The notes beneath the pieces are model-generated. The model worked only from the letters and a program-made list of their open reading frames with translations, did not search any database and had not been told where the DNA came from. From Ptiloglossa arizonensis (taxonomy: Eukaryota > Arthropoda > Insecta > Hymenoptera > Colletidae), in NCBI RefSeq assembly GCF_051014685.1, contig NC_135059.1, positions 9,610,001 through 9,674,000 of the forward strand: 64,000 nt of DNA, read 5' to 3'. Shown piece by piece: positions 13,137 through 26,106 of this stretch; position 1 is the first letter of the stretch; each line of letters begins with the position of its first letter. A program made the translations under genes and the position numbers.

Positions 13137-14045
13137 AGGGGATGGAAATTTTCTATGATTGGACGACCAAAGACTGTGATACGATCTGGTGGATCAGATT
13201 CTTGGGGAGGAATTTTCTACGGTTCGACGACCAAAGACGACCAAATACGATGTTTTGGAGTAGAATCGCGGAGGGAAGTTTTTATCGTGGTTAGACGAGT
13301 GAAGACTGTGATACGATGGTTTTGAAGAGAATTTTAGGGGAATGTTTTCTATGCTTTGGTGACCAAAGATTGTGATATAATTTTTGAAGTATAATCATGG
13401 AGTAGCTTTTTTGTAGGATTCAAAGACGAAAGATTGTTCAAGATGGGTTTTTTTACTATGGAATCGTGGGGGAACATTATCTATGCTTTGGTGACCAAAG
13501 ATTGTGATATAATCTTTAGAGTATAATTATGGAGCAACCTTCAAGATGGGATTTTTTACTATAGAATCGTGGAGGAACATTATCTATGCTTTGGTGACCA
13601 AAGATTGTGACATAATCTTTAGAGTATAATTATGGAGCAACCTTCAAGATGGCATTTTTTACTATAGAATCGTGGAGGAACAGTATCTATGCTTCGATGA
13701 CCAAAGATTGTGACATAATCTTTAGAGTATAATTATGGAGCAACATTTTCTACGATTCAAAGACAAAAGATTGTTCAAGATGCGATTTTTTACTATAGAA
13801 TCGTGGAGAAACATTATCTATGCTTCGATTACCAAAGATTGTGACGTAATCTTTAGAGTATTAATATGGAGCAACCTTTTTGTACGATTCAAAGACAAAA
13901 AATTGTTCAAGATGCGATTTTTTACTATTGAATTATATGAGAAACATTATCTATGCTTCGATGACCAAAGATTGTAACATAATCTTTAGAGTACAATCAT
14001 GAAGCAACATTTTCTACAATTCAAAGTCGAAAGATTGTCCTGTGA
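13137..14045. repeat. Minisatellite with 103- and 131-133-bp periods
   Basis: The landmark GACCAAAGATTGTGA recurs at 13361, 13493, 13596, 13699, 13830 (variant) and 13963. The spacings 132, 103, 103, 131 and 133 show two unit lengths that differ by a segment of about 28 bp (containing CAAAGACAAAAGATTGTTC). Each unit also has TACTATAGAATCGTGGAG. The left end (13137-13360) is more diverged. Confidence 0.85.
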
Positions 14046-14729
14046 TGTAATTTTTTAAAATAATATCGTAGAAGGAAATATTTTACTATTTCTAAATATT
14101 TGGTCACCTCAATGCCCAAAGAACTACTATTCCGTACAATAACTCTTTAGTATTACAGAGAATTTATTTAATGGAGAGAAATTTTCAATCGTTCAACAAC
14201 GAAACACTATTCTATGACATAATTTTCTCCATTGAGTACAATTATCCTTAGAAAAAGAAAAAATCACCCCATTTTCCGTTGCATAATCAATCGAACATCC
14301 GAACCAGTACACGAGTGCAACGAACACATTTCGAAGAAACGAAAAGAAAAAAGAGACACGGTATCCAAAAAAAGGATACGGGTCATTCGCAGGAACCGGA
14401 AGAAGATATACAAAACTGACGGTGCAGAGCGAATACATCAGTGTACAAGCATTGGCATATGCAGAGCTCAATTCCACTGCTTCCACGTGAGAAATAGCGT
14501 ACGAACGTGTGGTATCGGCCAAAGTACGGATTCCCGAACTTTGAAATTCCGAAAACTCTATCCATACTATTACTCCATGGAGTGGATTTCGCGCACCATG
14601 AATACTTCACGAAGAACGAGGCTGTGTCGATTTCTCCTACGGTGAGAAGAAAGTGATATAAACTTCGCCGGAACAATTTTATGGACAGTGCACCTTCTCG
14701 AACAATACACTGTTTAAAACCTGGCTGTG

Positions 14730-14935
14730 CAACGTCTGGGTCCTTTCGAACCCAGAGAAACTTTTGCATCGCTAAAAATTGTAATTTCAGTCTTTCCTTA
14801 GAAATTGAGAAACGTGTGCTGAAACGAGGGACTTTTTCCTCGAAATATTTTTACGGAAGCGAGATCGAGTTACGGGTTCGTTTTGACCCAGGTGTGATCT
14901 TTTTCGTGGGCGTTTGAATCGTCGATATCGCGAGA
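14730..14935 (+). repeat. Dispersed 'GGGTC hairpin' repeat, copy B
   Basis: It starts CTGGGTCCTTTCGAACCCAG, a perfect small hairpin, followed by AGAAACTTTTGCATCG. The middle contains TCTTTCCTTAGAAATTGAG, and the end is GACCCAGGTGTGATC followed by GCGTTTGAATCGTCGAT. The same order of landmarks occurs at 4187-4760 and 53512-53685. This copy looks the least rearranged. Confidence 0.65.
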
Positions 14936-16086
14936 ATTAATCGATAAATTGTGCTCGAGAACGAACACGCACGCGATGTGGGAAAAATTCTCGAATGAAG
15001 AGGAACACGAACAATCTGTTGTTATATACCATGGACAACGATGTGGAATTTTCAATATAGATTCGTATCGATCGGTATTTTTCGAATTTTTCTTTTTTCT
15101 TATTCTCTTAAATGTTTCAAGTGCAGAGAACGTTACGTCAAAAAGATATCTCAAGATTCAAACATCTAAGGAAGTTTCAGCGATGAATAAACTTGTTACC
15201 GATACAGTACACATCCAATTTACTTCAAATTTTATAGAGACACTCTGCATAGAGTAATCCACAGTGCAGGGTACTATTTTTTTTCTAATAGGTTAATTAT
15301 TTCATTTTCTATAAACGTTTCAAGTCGTTTTCTTGGATAGAAATAATCGTTTCTCCTCAAACTTCGACCATTTCTACAATTGTTACAATTTTCGAAAAAT
15401 CTTAGGTTACATTTTAGATAATAGTCTCCAGTTCATGAATCGACAACATTCTTTTCATTTCAAACCTTCCAGTTCTTGTCAACTGTCGTAATCGACGAAC
15501 AATGTTTCACCAGAAGGGGTTCTGGGAATAGCGAATAACCTCGCCATTTTGTATGATATTTACTTCCGAAAAATTGTTAAATGAAGCTGAAATTTATATT
15601 TATATTCTCCGAGAAAGACTGCATATTTCATTTAGTAACAACTCGGGAAAAAATTCGTAAAAATTATCCATTTTTTAACGTCTGGGAGCGGTGTCCTCTC
15701 TTAAACAGCGAATAAGATCGGAATTTCTCAGAGTTTGGAATACACTATCTACTATATGTTTTGTCGTTACAAATAACACGGGATTCGAAGTATTTTCAAT
15801 TTATTAAATTTCGTATTTAACGAAAAATGATTCGGCGTCAACGTTTCCACGCCTTAGCCACTTCGTTCGTCCGATTTGTAGCCACTCGACTTTTCGCTGC
15901 AGGGCGTTCTAAAAAATAAAACGTATTCGCACCCTTTTGTTTCGGTAGGTAACTCGCTCGCAGCCCTTCGGGGCAAAAAAGAAAAAAATTTAATATTTTG
16001 GAGTTCTTTCCAACGATACTCAACGCGTGATATAAATATTTCGTACATATATTGACAGTGTACAAATCGTACAATGTTTCTGCCAA
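14936..16086. other. Non-coding stretch, no gene recognised
   Basis: Ordinary AT-rich sequence. The segment at 15840-15975 is GC-richer and has a different texture, which may mark an old insertion. No gene was recognised. Confidence 0.4.
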
Positions 16087-16219
16087 TTTTTTCAAAAACA
16101 CACTAATATCATCAACGTGTTGCTTGAATTTTTTCAAGAACACACTAATATCATCAACGTGTTGCTTGAATTTTTTCAAAAACACACTAATATCATCAAC
16201 GTGTTGCTTGAATTTTTTC
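16087..16219. repeat. Three tandem 42-bp units
   Basis: Units start at 16087, 16129 and 16171 and are almost identical (TTTTTTCAAAAACACACTAA, then TATCATCAACGTGTTGCTTG). Because 42 is divisible by three, the minus-strand frame stays open and gives a threefold 14-residue repeat (KKFKQHVDDISVFL). That frame has no upstream ATG before the repeats and no recognisable domain, so I treat it as non-coding. Confidence 0.85.
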
Positions 16220-17771
16220 ATTTTACAATTAACGAGGCTTCTCAGATTCCAATAGTCAGAATGAAATAAAATTAGAATTTTTAGAAAGTAGATGAACTTC
16301 GATATCGTTGCCACGATTTAATAACAAACCTATTGATGGTTCAAAACAATTTACAATGTTCAATGACAATAGACAGGTACCACGTGTGTACAATAAAACA
16401 AAGTGTGAGAAACTGGTGAATGTAGAATGCATGTTTTCGGTTAGTGAATATGAAATAAATTTAAGTACTAATAATTTCTTGTTCCATTGTGTGAAAATTC
16501 TCTTATGGGAATTAAATCTTCGATTTAATTACCGAATGATTATGCACCAGTCTTGATAAGATATTGTTTGTACATTTTCGTACTCGAGTTCACTCGAGAG
16601 TCTACAAAATGAATGTGGTGCATCGAAGAAACTGGAGATATTAAATAAAATAGGGGTTGATATCTTGTTGCATGGTACGTATTTTTATTATTAGTTTCCT
16701 TCGCCGAAAATCGTAGAAAACTAGCTACACAAAAAATTCAATTTCGTCCTGCTGAAGAGTATTTCGTACCGTGTACTGTGTGTACAAAAAAAATAAAAAA
16801 GTAAGTGCAATAATAGGGGTGAACACGTTACGTTACCGTGTCGCGTACGGGCCACGTTCCTCGAGCACTATTTTCGTAAATATTCCCATTTTACACAACA
16901 GTGTACAAGAAAAAAGTAGCATCGTGTACTAGAATATTCGTAACACACGTATCACGCTGTTCGAATCGCTCGAACGAGCACGACCCAATCTATAAATCCG
17001 GATAGTATCGCGTTGCACGCGTTTTCGGCCTAATCTCATATTAACGTAAATCTATACGGGATACGATAACCATTTCTTCCTTGAATTCCATTGAGAATAA
17101 AAAATTATGATGAAACCTTTGAATTTAGAGTTTGCAACTGATCTTTGTTTCAATGAAAAGAAACGTAGTGAGTTTGAACGGTGAACAAGATACTGTTGTT
17201 TAATTGTTTGTGAGATATTGTTTAGGACTGTTTCATCTCGGAATTGAGTCATGTCTTTAGATTGTGTAACATTTTCTAGAATAATTTTTAAAAATCGGGT
17301 TTTCGTTCCAATTATCGAGGTACGTCGAATTTTCGTTTCAGAAACCTATCAACTTTTATCTCGGTTCAAAGTCGAAAATTAATTAATAGTGACAAAATTA
17401 AAAATTCGAAATTAGAAATTAAATTAGAAATTCGAAAATATGACAAACTTATATTTTTACTTCGCAAATTTAATCCTTGCTTTAAGTGTGAATCAATTCG
17501 ACAAAGAAATATACATATACGAATAATAATCATATATATTCTATATACGTATTATGTTGCGTATATATTGTATCATCTATTCATTCGTACTTGGTACGTT
17601 TCGTTCACCTTCGTTCATCATTCACTACCATTCTCGAGACACTGTTTCCGAAATAAGTAAATTTTTTGCAAAGAAGAGAAATACTGAATCGTACGTATTT
17701 TTATTATTAGTTTCCTTCGCCGAAAATCGTACAAAACTAGCTACCATAAAAAATTCAATTTCGTCCTGCTG
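16220..17771. other. Non-coding stretch, no gene recognised
   Basis: AT-rich. A short segment (GAAAATCGTAGAAAACTAGC and CAATTTCGTCCTGCTG, about 16707-16755) is duplicated at about 17723-17771, about 1 kb to the right. The second copy directly abuts a mariner-like MITE. Confidence 0.5.
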
Positions 17772-17913
17772 GTAAGTCGAAAGTCATTTCGTTTTTTTTT
17801 TTTCCGGTGAAAATGAAACACAATCTTTTTCGAGCGTACAAACATTTCATTAAATTATATATTCTCCATTTTAGAAAACGAGATAAACGAGATTCGTTTC
17901 CAAACGATCCAAT
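17772..17913. mobile_element. Mariner-like MITE family, copy 1 (diverged)
   Basis: It contains AAGTCATTTCG, GGTGAAAATGAAACA, GTACAAACATTTCATTAAAT and TATATTCTCCATTTTAGAA in order, ending near CAAACGATCCAATAA. The order and motifs match the better preserved copy at 26961-27097. No transposase is present. Confidence 0.65.
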
Positions 17914-20900
17914 AATTTTCAGAAATTCAGTAACGTGAATATTGAAAATTTGACTCGAAGTTTCGTTTCGAAATACGGGCGGGTGTGATTCCCCCCGTTG
18001 GGTCAGATTTGACCCGACGTCGTTAGCGAATTTCGCGCAGCCCGTGGTCCAAGATTCGATGGAAAAATTCCGTACATGCGTCAAGGTAATGCCAAGCAAA
18101 TAAGACGAATTTTTGCGCTTTAATGGGCAGTCGTGCAGTGTCGACAATCGAGTTTCTTGGGAATCCAAGATTTCAGAGGTGTACACGAGGAATTGGCGGG
18201 AAATCGAAAAAGTCGATAACGGCGGCGATGGCTCGCGGGAGAATGCCCCATGAATTTCAGATGCGAATCGCCGTGCAAAAATCATCGTTCTCAATTCCTT
18301 AAACTTCCCAGCGAGAGTCGAGTTTTCTTCTTTTTTTTTTCTTCCTACGCTTCCGATCAAAATCGTAACGTAATTCGCTTATCGCGTCTTTCAGCGGCGA
18401 TACCCTGGCCGCGACATCATCGCTGGAAAATGCTATTCTCCATTTGAAAACTCGGACCGGGGAAATGTTTAACCAACGAATGCACCGGAGACAATTTCGT
18501 TCACATTTTCGGTCCGTTTACCCTTGAAAACGTTTCGAATATATTTATTTTAACCAATTGAATATTTTACGAATAATTACTCGCAGTCGTTAAAAAATTC
18601 ACCACCTTGAAGTCTCATTATCGTTGTGGTATAATTTTTTGTTCGTTCATGTAAGAAAATTTGTACAATATTTAACACGGTACAGTGTAACCAGAAAATA
18701 AAAGACTTTTTGTGTAACAAGAAGTTGTGGTCAATTAGGATATACAGTGATGAGCAAATCTGAGAATATTTTCTAAAATTTTCAATAATATTAACATTCC
18801 TTCAAACGTAGAACACTGTCTCTATAGGCCTTGCAATCTTTGTTTAGATTTTTTGTTTCTTCGAAACGTGCAAATCGGTTCTGCTCAGTTTTGTTACCCA
18901 ACTAGTTACAAACGTCATTGAACAATCATTATCATAAAGATTATTCTTTGTGAGAACGTTAATATTTGTGACTATGCTTTCTCAGTTGTAATTTTATCGA
19001 TTATATATGTATACAGAGAATATACAAATTTGTAGAGTTTAGTGTACCTCAATATGCAACCAATATCGAAAGAAATCAAGAGAAATATAATTTCGAAACT
19101 GAATTTTATATTTTAATATAAACACAGGTAATTTTTCCGATTAACCGCCGGTTTGTGATTACATGACATTTATTGCAATAACGATATGAGAAATAATGTC
19201 CTCTCAATTGTGATCACGGTTATCACGCTTCATGCGGTATAATCATTTAGGTGACAACCGAGACTGACGAAGATGAAAGATGTAGGCGAATAATCGTGTG
19301 AAGAATGGCCCTCGTTCAAATTGGATTCGTCGTACGTGAACTTTTCAGTTTTTCAAAGTAGAACAATTTTTACCGATCTTCAACCCTCTATTACAGGAGT
19401 AACATCAAACAGGAAAGAGATCATAATTTCTTTATTTGATTTTGGTTCCTCTATCGATTATAAAATTACGAAAAATATCACAGATACAAAAATTATGGTT
19501 ATACGTTGCAAAATTTCTGCAACCATTTTGCAAAGCATTTTTTTATCTGTATATTAGAATTTTAAAATGTTTCGAAGAAATAATACTCTGTTGAAGTCAA
19601 GTAACAAGTTTCCATGTTCGTATTTTCACAGTTACATCTTACGATTATTAATATAATACCTGTAATATTTGGATATTTTTTAGAAAAGGATATCATAACA
19701 ATTTCCAATACTTTTGTACCTTCTGACTAAATAAATTAGCCATTACTCTTCAAAATATCTAATCTTCTCAAAATCACAATTTTACTAATAAAACATTCTG
19801 AAAATTTGTTTCATCTAGAGAACTAAATAATTCTAAGGCAAACTCGATTCAATTTAGCTGTATTTTTCCATACTGATGAAAAATGGCTGCTTTCGATGCC
19901 AGTCGAATACATTTAACGCGCATCGTTCTCTTCTATCGTAACTACAATAAAATAAAAAAAAAAGACAGAAAACAATATAATACAAATCGGTTGAAAATGG
20001 AGTCTCATTATTCTACGACAAAAAAATGTCACCGAATCCAATTGCAATTATTGTTCCAATCTTAAAAGATAATCCATAAAAGAAGAACGCGCCCTTGACT
20101 GTCCAATAAAAATTTAAATCATCGGATCGGTTTACATTGATAACGATACGTGCATGTAACAGTTTCTCGCGAACTGAACTACGATTTGTTCGCGTTTGCT
20201 CGACACCGAAAGCGTTACTCTTCCAAAACGTTTCCCCGACATCGAAATTCAAGTAGTTTTTCAACTCGTCGTTCCGGGACAATAAAATCCGAGCTCGTTG
20301 ATGTCCCCGAACTCCGAAATACGTCGTTCGCAAAACCTCCAGTGGCCAGCAACCGCAGACGCGTGCACGCGACTCGTTCCCCGGGAAAAGAACAGCCGTA
20401 AATTCGCAATTAAACTTAAGCGCACTCGTAAATTGTCACGTAACGTAACCAGCATCGGATTACTAGATTCGTGATGTACTGAAATCGCGTGTCGTTGACG
20501 TGACGCCTTTGTAAAAATCCGGGCGCACGAAACGAGTGGAAATCGGAATGAAATTACGCACTTGTAACGAGTATACTTTCGTTATAAAAATTCAGCAGGA
20601 TACAAAGTGGAAGAGAACCAGATAAAAATGTACGATTGTGAGATTTCAAAAAATTCTAAGGCTCTATCGCGACAGGATTAATTATAGTGATTTCAATTGA
20701 TTGAGTTTACTTATGTACGTGATTTTAACGATGGAAAACAGTTTCAAGTTGCAATGTGAGAGATATCAAGTGTGATGTAACAGTAAGAGTGCAATGTAAC
20801 AGTAAGAGTGCAATGTAACGTAAGAGTGTAACGTGATGCAATAGGATAATGATCTACTGTACTCGCGAACAGAAAACAATAACATCTCATCGTACGAGTG

Positions 20901-21309
20901 TATTCGGTATCGCGTAAATTCAACCGGTACAGAGAAACCGAGTTAGCTCGAATCGATACAAGGTCAGAAACAAAAGAAATACTTCCGTAATATATCCCAC
21001 CATTGTGTTTATCGGTGTTTCTGGTCGATTCGCGTTCCGCATTGAAGCTGATTTTATTGTACCGACGCTAACTTTTATTGAAAGGGTTAAATAAAAATTT
21101 TCGAATATACGTACCTTCCGTATCGGTCTGCGGTTTATATTGGCAAATTTATAACGATGTGGAACAATGAATTGTACAATATAAAAAAAAAATTCCAAAA
21201 ATGAACATTTTTCAACGTACCGTTGAAACAAATTAATATTTTGCAAAACTCTTCTGAAGCTCCAGTTCATTGTTCGAAAGTGTGCAATTTTTGTTTAAAC
21301 GACTTTTTT
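17914..21309. other. Non-coding stretch; possible Tc1-like end at about 18743
   Basis: No gene was recognised. ATACAGTGATGAGCAAATCT at about 18743 resembles the end of a Tc1-like element, but no partner end was found. A small 22-bp tandem (AACAGTAAGAGTGCAATGT) lies at 20768-20825. The patch at about 20150-20450 is GC-richer, with only short overlapping open frames. Confidence 0.4.
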
Positions 21310-21480
21310 CGTAGCTCTCATCGTTTCCGAAATATCGAGGAAAATCTTTCAGGACTGATTTCACCCCGAATGGATAGTAGCTGATAGAAGAAAATACGTG
21401 TGAAATATTTTCACAGAACTGTATTATGTGTAAGTTTCGTTAAAATTGGTGATTTACGCTCAAGTGAAGTCCCTTGTGAG
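21310..21480. repeat. Dispersed repeat, shared with 37670-37925
   Basis: The landmarks CGAAATATCGAGGAAAATC, TTTCAGGACTGATTTCACCC, AAGTTTCGTTAAAATTGG and CCCTTGTGAG occur in the same order as a diverged copy near 37700-37925. It is probably a decayed transposable-element fragment. Confidence 0.5.
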
Positions 21481-21741
21481 TTCGATTTTGGCATAGCTTG
21501 ACGCTCCTCTGAAAACTCGCTGACCCAGAGAAACATAATCATCGATGGAGCTGGTGCTTTCACGTATCACCTTCCCCTGACTTGAAGTCTCACGGGAAGG
21601 GACAGGGGTAAAGAGGGGACGGACCGCCCATCCCCACCTAAACCCCATAATCTGAGCCTTACATTAGCCGCGCGGTTTGCCATAGTAGTAGGAATAGACT
21701 TCAATTGAGTTCCTACCTCAATATGTACCTATATAAATAAT

Positions 21742-21905
21742 AGATTGTTCGATAAGTTTTATCAAACGACGAAACTTGTAGAGTAACCTGGTACTGTACT
21801 GTTCGATAAACTTTATCGAACGACGAAACTTATAGAGCAACCTGGTACTATACTGTTCGATAAATTTTATCGAACGACGAAACTTATTGAACAGCCTAGT
21901 ATAAA
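21742..21905. repeat. Three tandem units of about 62 bp, palindrome-bearing
   Basis: Each unit contains TGTTCGATAA, an inverted TTATCGAACGACGAAACTT and an ACCTGGTACTGTAC-like linker. The core TTCGATAAACTTTATCGAA is itself an inverted repeat. The same 'TTGTTCGATAAGTTTTGTCG' theme forms the ends of the element at 30878-31087. Confidence 0.7.
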
Positions 21906-22016
21906 GCTTGGGGACTACAAACTGTTGAGGTTTCGATTATACTTAAAACGTCTTGTTTACATAATATTATGTAACGTTACCAATTTTTCTATAGGTGGAG
22001 TAACAAAGATGATTCG

Positions 22017-22278
22017 TACTCGTTAAAAATATTATAAATCCGTTTAAACTCACTTCTGTCTGGATAAACTAGGCTTAATTACAATTTACATAATAGTAAG
22101 TCATTTTGTGAGGAACTACTGTTATCTGAAACCCCTTGGAGTATTTGTAATATAAAAGTAAAAAGTTTATGCTTATATTTAATTTCAACATAACTTACTT
22201 TCGCGTGAATTGTAATTATGCAGAGTTTATTTAGATAGAAATGAATTTAAACGGATTTATAATAATTTTAATGAGCAA
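22017..22278. mobile_element. Fold-back element, about 260 bp
   Basis: The left arm runs from CTCGTTAAAAATATTATAAA through ATCCGTTTAAACTCA. The right arm is its imperfect reverse complement, TGAATTTAAACGGATTTATA then ATAATTTTAATGAG. The arms are about 65 bp each. There is no coding capacity. It resembles a MITE, though the target duplication is unclear. Confidence 0.65.
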
Positions 22279-25200
22279 AAATTAATTCTTTCGGCTCCAA
22301 ATGAATTTCAATATAGTAGATTGCTGAGATAAATGTGCGTTTTTTCTGCTTTCGGTTTTCCAAAAGATATATGCGTGTTATCTTTCAATTGTCGACGGAA
22401 TATCGAGTCTGCGGGAAAGAACATTTACGACGTATCTAGGTGGAACACAAAAGGAAATAAAAGTATAATTTTAATATAATGAAGACGCTCCAAAAAAAAG
22501 AGCACAAATTTCGCTCACAGCGCGGAACATTAAATGAAATTCATCTTTTTATTAGGAGCATTTCATCCACTCGGTAATAATGTAACGAAGGAAGTTATTC
22601 TATTTCGACGCTTTCATTCGAAGGCTGAATGAAACTCTGCTACGAATTATTCTATCTCGCTCGATCTCGAAATGATCGGCATCGATCTTCGTCATCGTCT
22701 TCGACCAATAGCGAGCAACGCCTGTAACGCTAGGTGAGCTGATGCGACTCTACCGTAGTGGGGATATAAACACAACTATGCCTTTCACTCGCGGACGGAT
22801 GAAACGTCGTTACAAGTCGACTGGAGTATAAAAGAAAAATAGTGCATATTCTTCAAAAATATTGAAGAAATTATCGAACATTCTCCCGTGTACATCGTTA
22901 AAGTCGATCGATTATTTCTGGGCTATCAATGAACCGGCCCATGCGACCACGGACCCGTGACAAATGTGTTTACTTATTTTCTATATTCTCGAGGCTGCGT
23001 AATTTTTACGTACCGAACGGTGGTACGGCTCTGATCGTCCAGTCTCCCCTCGGGCTTTTCCCACGCGTTTTCCGGAACGATGGCGTTTAATTCGACGAAG
23101 GTCAACCAGAGGGTGGCGAAACGGTGACGAACAAATCGCGTGGAGCGGAGCGGAGGAGAATTCCAGCAGCTGGCCCGTTGTCGATGTCAGATTAAAGGAT
23201 CGAACCCGTGAGAAATCGGGGCCGTGGAAACGAACGAGAAGATTACGTTCGCGAGCGCACTGCGTCCCGAGTTTATTCGCGGAGCCGCAGGAAAACACGC
23301 GCGACACTGCCGGTTTCAAAGGCGGAACGTTTACGCGAAAGAAAGTAATTAACGAAGTGCCCTTTCAGTGAAATACCTCGTGGCGCTTTTAATTATCCGA
23401 TGCGTCGTTCGTAAGCTGAAAACGTTGCACAGACTTTGCCGCGAATTACGACGACATTCGTCGCTCGTTCTAAACTGGATTCGACGTTGACGGTACAAAG
23501 TCGTGTGAATTTCGACCAATCTGGTTAGTTTCCCAATTAACCAATCCGGTTGGCTCGTATTAATCGTTCCGCGAAGTAACATTTTGGAGTACGAACGTTA
23601 AGAAGGACTAAGAACAATTTCGAAACGGATGGCTGAAAATTTTAACAAGTATTTAAATATTTTTCTTATCCAGTGTGTATTATACGAATTTTCTTTAACG
23701 CGACGCGCGATTTTTGAGCAATTTGTAGCCATGTGATTTTTTGAAATTGGTTTCGAATGAAAATTTATTGGTCGTTTGAGCATCATTATCGTTACCTTTG
23801 CGATAAACTTGAAAGTAGTCGATATTAATTTCTGCGTTTTGTATCTCGTGAGCTAAATTTGAATATGCCACGCTATGATCATAACCATCTATGTTACAGT
23901 ACCTGATTATGAGTTGGCAACGAATTAGTGATTTTGTTTACCTTGGGTTGGCAGCAGTGCGAGAACGGGAAAACTTCCACGTACTTTTTTCGCGGGAAAT
24001 TAGCGACTGCAAGGAAGTGCGTGGCGAGTGAGTATTATTAAAAATATATTAACTATTGATACATCTGTCAAATCCTTTTTACAAAAAATACGAAAGTGTT
24101 CCATATCCGAATTAATGAAGAGAAATATAATTAAGTGTTCGAATAATATAACAGTTACTCTTCCGATATCAAACTTCATTTATTCGTATAGAAACGAAAC
24201 GACAATTATTGAAATACATATTTATAGATTTTACATTTCTGTGATAGTTACATTACGCGAACGATCGTGTGTTAGAGTATTCTGAGGCTCTATCTATCGT
24301 AATCGCGACAAAACTCGAAATAATTTATTTTACTTGGGCAAAATTTTCTAGACGGAAGAAGCTTCCGTTCCGAGATAATCAGTTTTAAAAATGGCCGAAG
24401 CACGTGCCAATTTCAGTAAAATTTCAATAGGTCTCGTTACAGACGTTTCTCGCGTTCGTATCACCGTATTCGAAGGTAATTTACGATCAAAAATTTGTTT
24501 CGTAAATTAAACTACCGAAAATATTTCAAAATTAGAAGATCGAACGTTCGAGGCACCAAATATTTTCAAAATCGATTACGCTCTCAATTTATTTTCGAAC
24601 GACGAAACATTTTGTCCACCCGATAAAATTGTACGTAACAGTACAAAATTAAATTCCCTAATTGAAGAACAAGATCGCGTTAGTTTCAATAACTACCAAC
24701 ATCGTTGTATATACGTTCGAATTTTCGTTTCCTTTAAGCCGAATAATTCAAAGTGGTTAAACGAACGAACGAACGAACTTTTTTCCATCGACATTCACGT
24801 AAACGTCGGTTTTACGAACATTAGCGAACGAATAATTAACGCAGCGCGCATACCCTGGGAAAATTCCTTGCAAACCACCTAACTACCTGCTGCATCATTC
24901 ATAAGTCGAAGTGCACTTTGCTCCGACGGACTGTTATTTGTGCAATTACACCGCGTTGTTTAATCACATTATGCGGAACATTCGCCAGGCAACGTTAAAG
25001 AACAATTTAGAGTGTCAAGCAGACAGTTAAGTCCGAACGACAAAGTTTCCGTTTAACAAGCCCGAGAGATTCTCGACTTGGTAATTTTTGAGGTTAGAAA
25101 CGTACGGTGGTTTCGCGTTACCTGGATCGTCTCGTCGTCGTTACCGAGTTGGATTGTAAATTGTGTTGAAATGTTGGTAAATTACATTTAAACTGGCCTA

Positions 25201-25320
25201 ATTGCGCTGCCAGTTCGACGGTTAATACATTGCAGGCCCGACGCTCTTAAAGATCGCGAATGATACAACGCCTTTGAAAGCAGCTTTGAGTCGAGGCATT
25301 AACGAAAGAGGGCGCGCGCG
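22279..25320. other. Non-coding stretch, no gene recognised
   Basis: It includes a CG-rich patch at about 22980-23340 with an open frame of 112 codons on the minus strand that shows no recognisable family. The rest is AT-rich. No array or element was identified. Confidence 0.4.
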
Positions 25321-25325
25321 AGAGA

Positions 25326-25378
<53 letters not shown>

Positions 25379-25381
25379 AGA
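25321..25381. repeat. (GA)n microsatellite
   Basis: About 60 bp of GA dinucleotides with a few AAAG and GAAG interruptions at the edges. It is purine-only on the plus strand. Confidence 0.95.
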
Positions 25382-25887
25382 AATTAATTAACGGAGTGCA
25401 CTTTTTCACAGAATTCCTTATGACCCAGTTTAATTATCCGATGCACCCATCAGTGAAGGGAAATTAGTGTCTGGACCGCTTCAAGTCATCCGCGTAAAAC
25501 GCGTTTCCGCGTTTATTACGCGCGCGAGCGCGTGCAACCCGACTAATTATTAGAAATAATTTTAATTAAAACAGGGCATCGCGAACAACCAAGGAAACGG
25601 CGGCAGGGCCACGAATCTGGGTTTACCAAGTTCAAGGTGCCGGCTGGTCTCACCCTTTTAAATTCAGTTTTATCTCGTTGTATCGATCGCGTCGTTTTCT
25701 TTGAATTTTTCGCGTCCTACACTTTCCACCTTTTTTCTGGCGCGTAAAAGCTCGCGACTCGCGTCGTGTGCGCCGTGCTGGAAAATTAAGCAGCAACGAG
25801 AGTGGAGGACGGGGGAGGAAATTTTCTTTTTTCTTTTTTCTTTTCTTTTTGTTTCTTCTTTTTGGAACCGTTGAGAAATTTCCGAAC
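25382..25887. other. Non-coding spacer
   Basis: Mixed composition, with a pyrimidine-rich run at about 25820-25863. No gene was recognised. The minus-strand open frame crossing this region runs into the adjacent MITE. Confidence 0.4.
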
Positions 25888-25888
25888 G

Positions 25889-26106
25889 ACTTCGGAAAGT
25901 CATTTCGTTCTCCAAAATGGAGAATGTACAATTTAGTAAAATGTTTACCGCTCTGGAAAAATCGTGGTTCATTTTCACCAAAAAAAAAATGAAAGCCATT
26001 TCGTTTTCCAAAATGGAGAATGTATAATTTAATCAAATGTTTACACGCTCTGAAAAAGTCGTGTTTCATTTTCACTAAAAAAAACGAAATAACTTTTCGA
26101 ACAACA
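25889..26106. mobile_element. Mariner-like MITE family, copy 2, tandemly duplicated
   Basis: Two head-to-tail units each contain CATTTCGTT(C/T)TCCAAAATGG, AGAATGTA, AAATGTTTAC and TTTCATTTTCAC-like sequence. The pair begins TTCGGAAAGT and ends ACTTTTCGAACAACA. The open frames that cross it are artefacts of the duplication. Confidence 0.75.

Noticed and set aside
17985..18020. GGGTCAGATTTGACCC hairpin considered as a further copy of the dispersed hairpin repeat
   Set aside because: Only the hairpin matches. The AGAGACTTTTG and downstream landmarks are absent.
17755..18360. 201-codon minus-strand frame
   Set aside because: Its C-terminal part is the translated mariner-like MITE and the rest has no recognisable domain.
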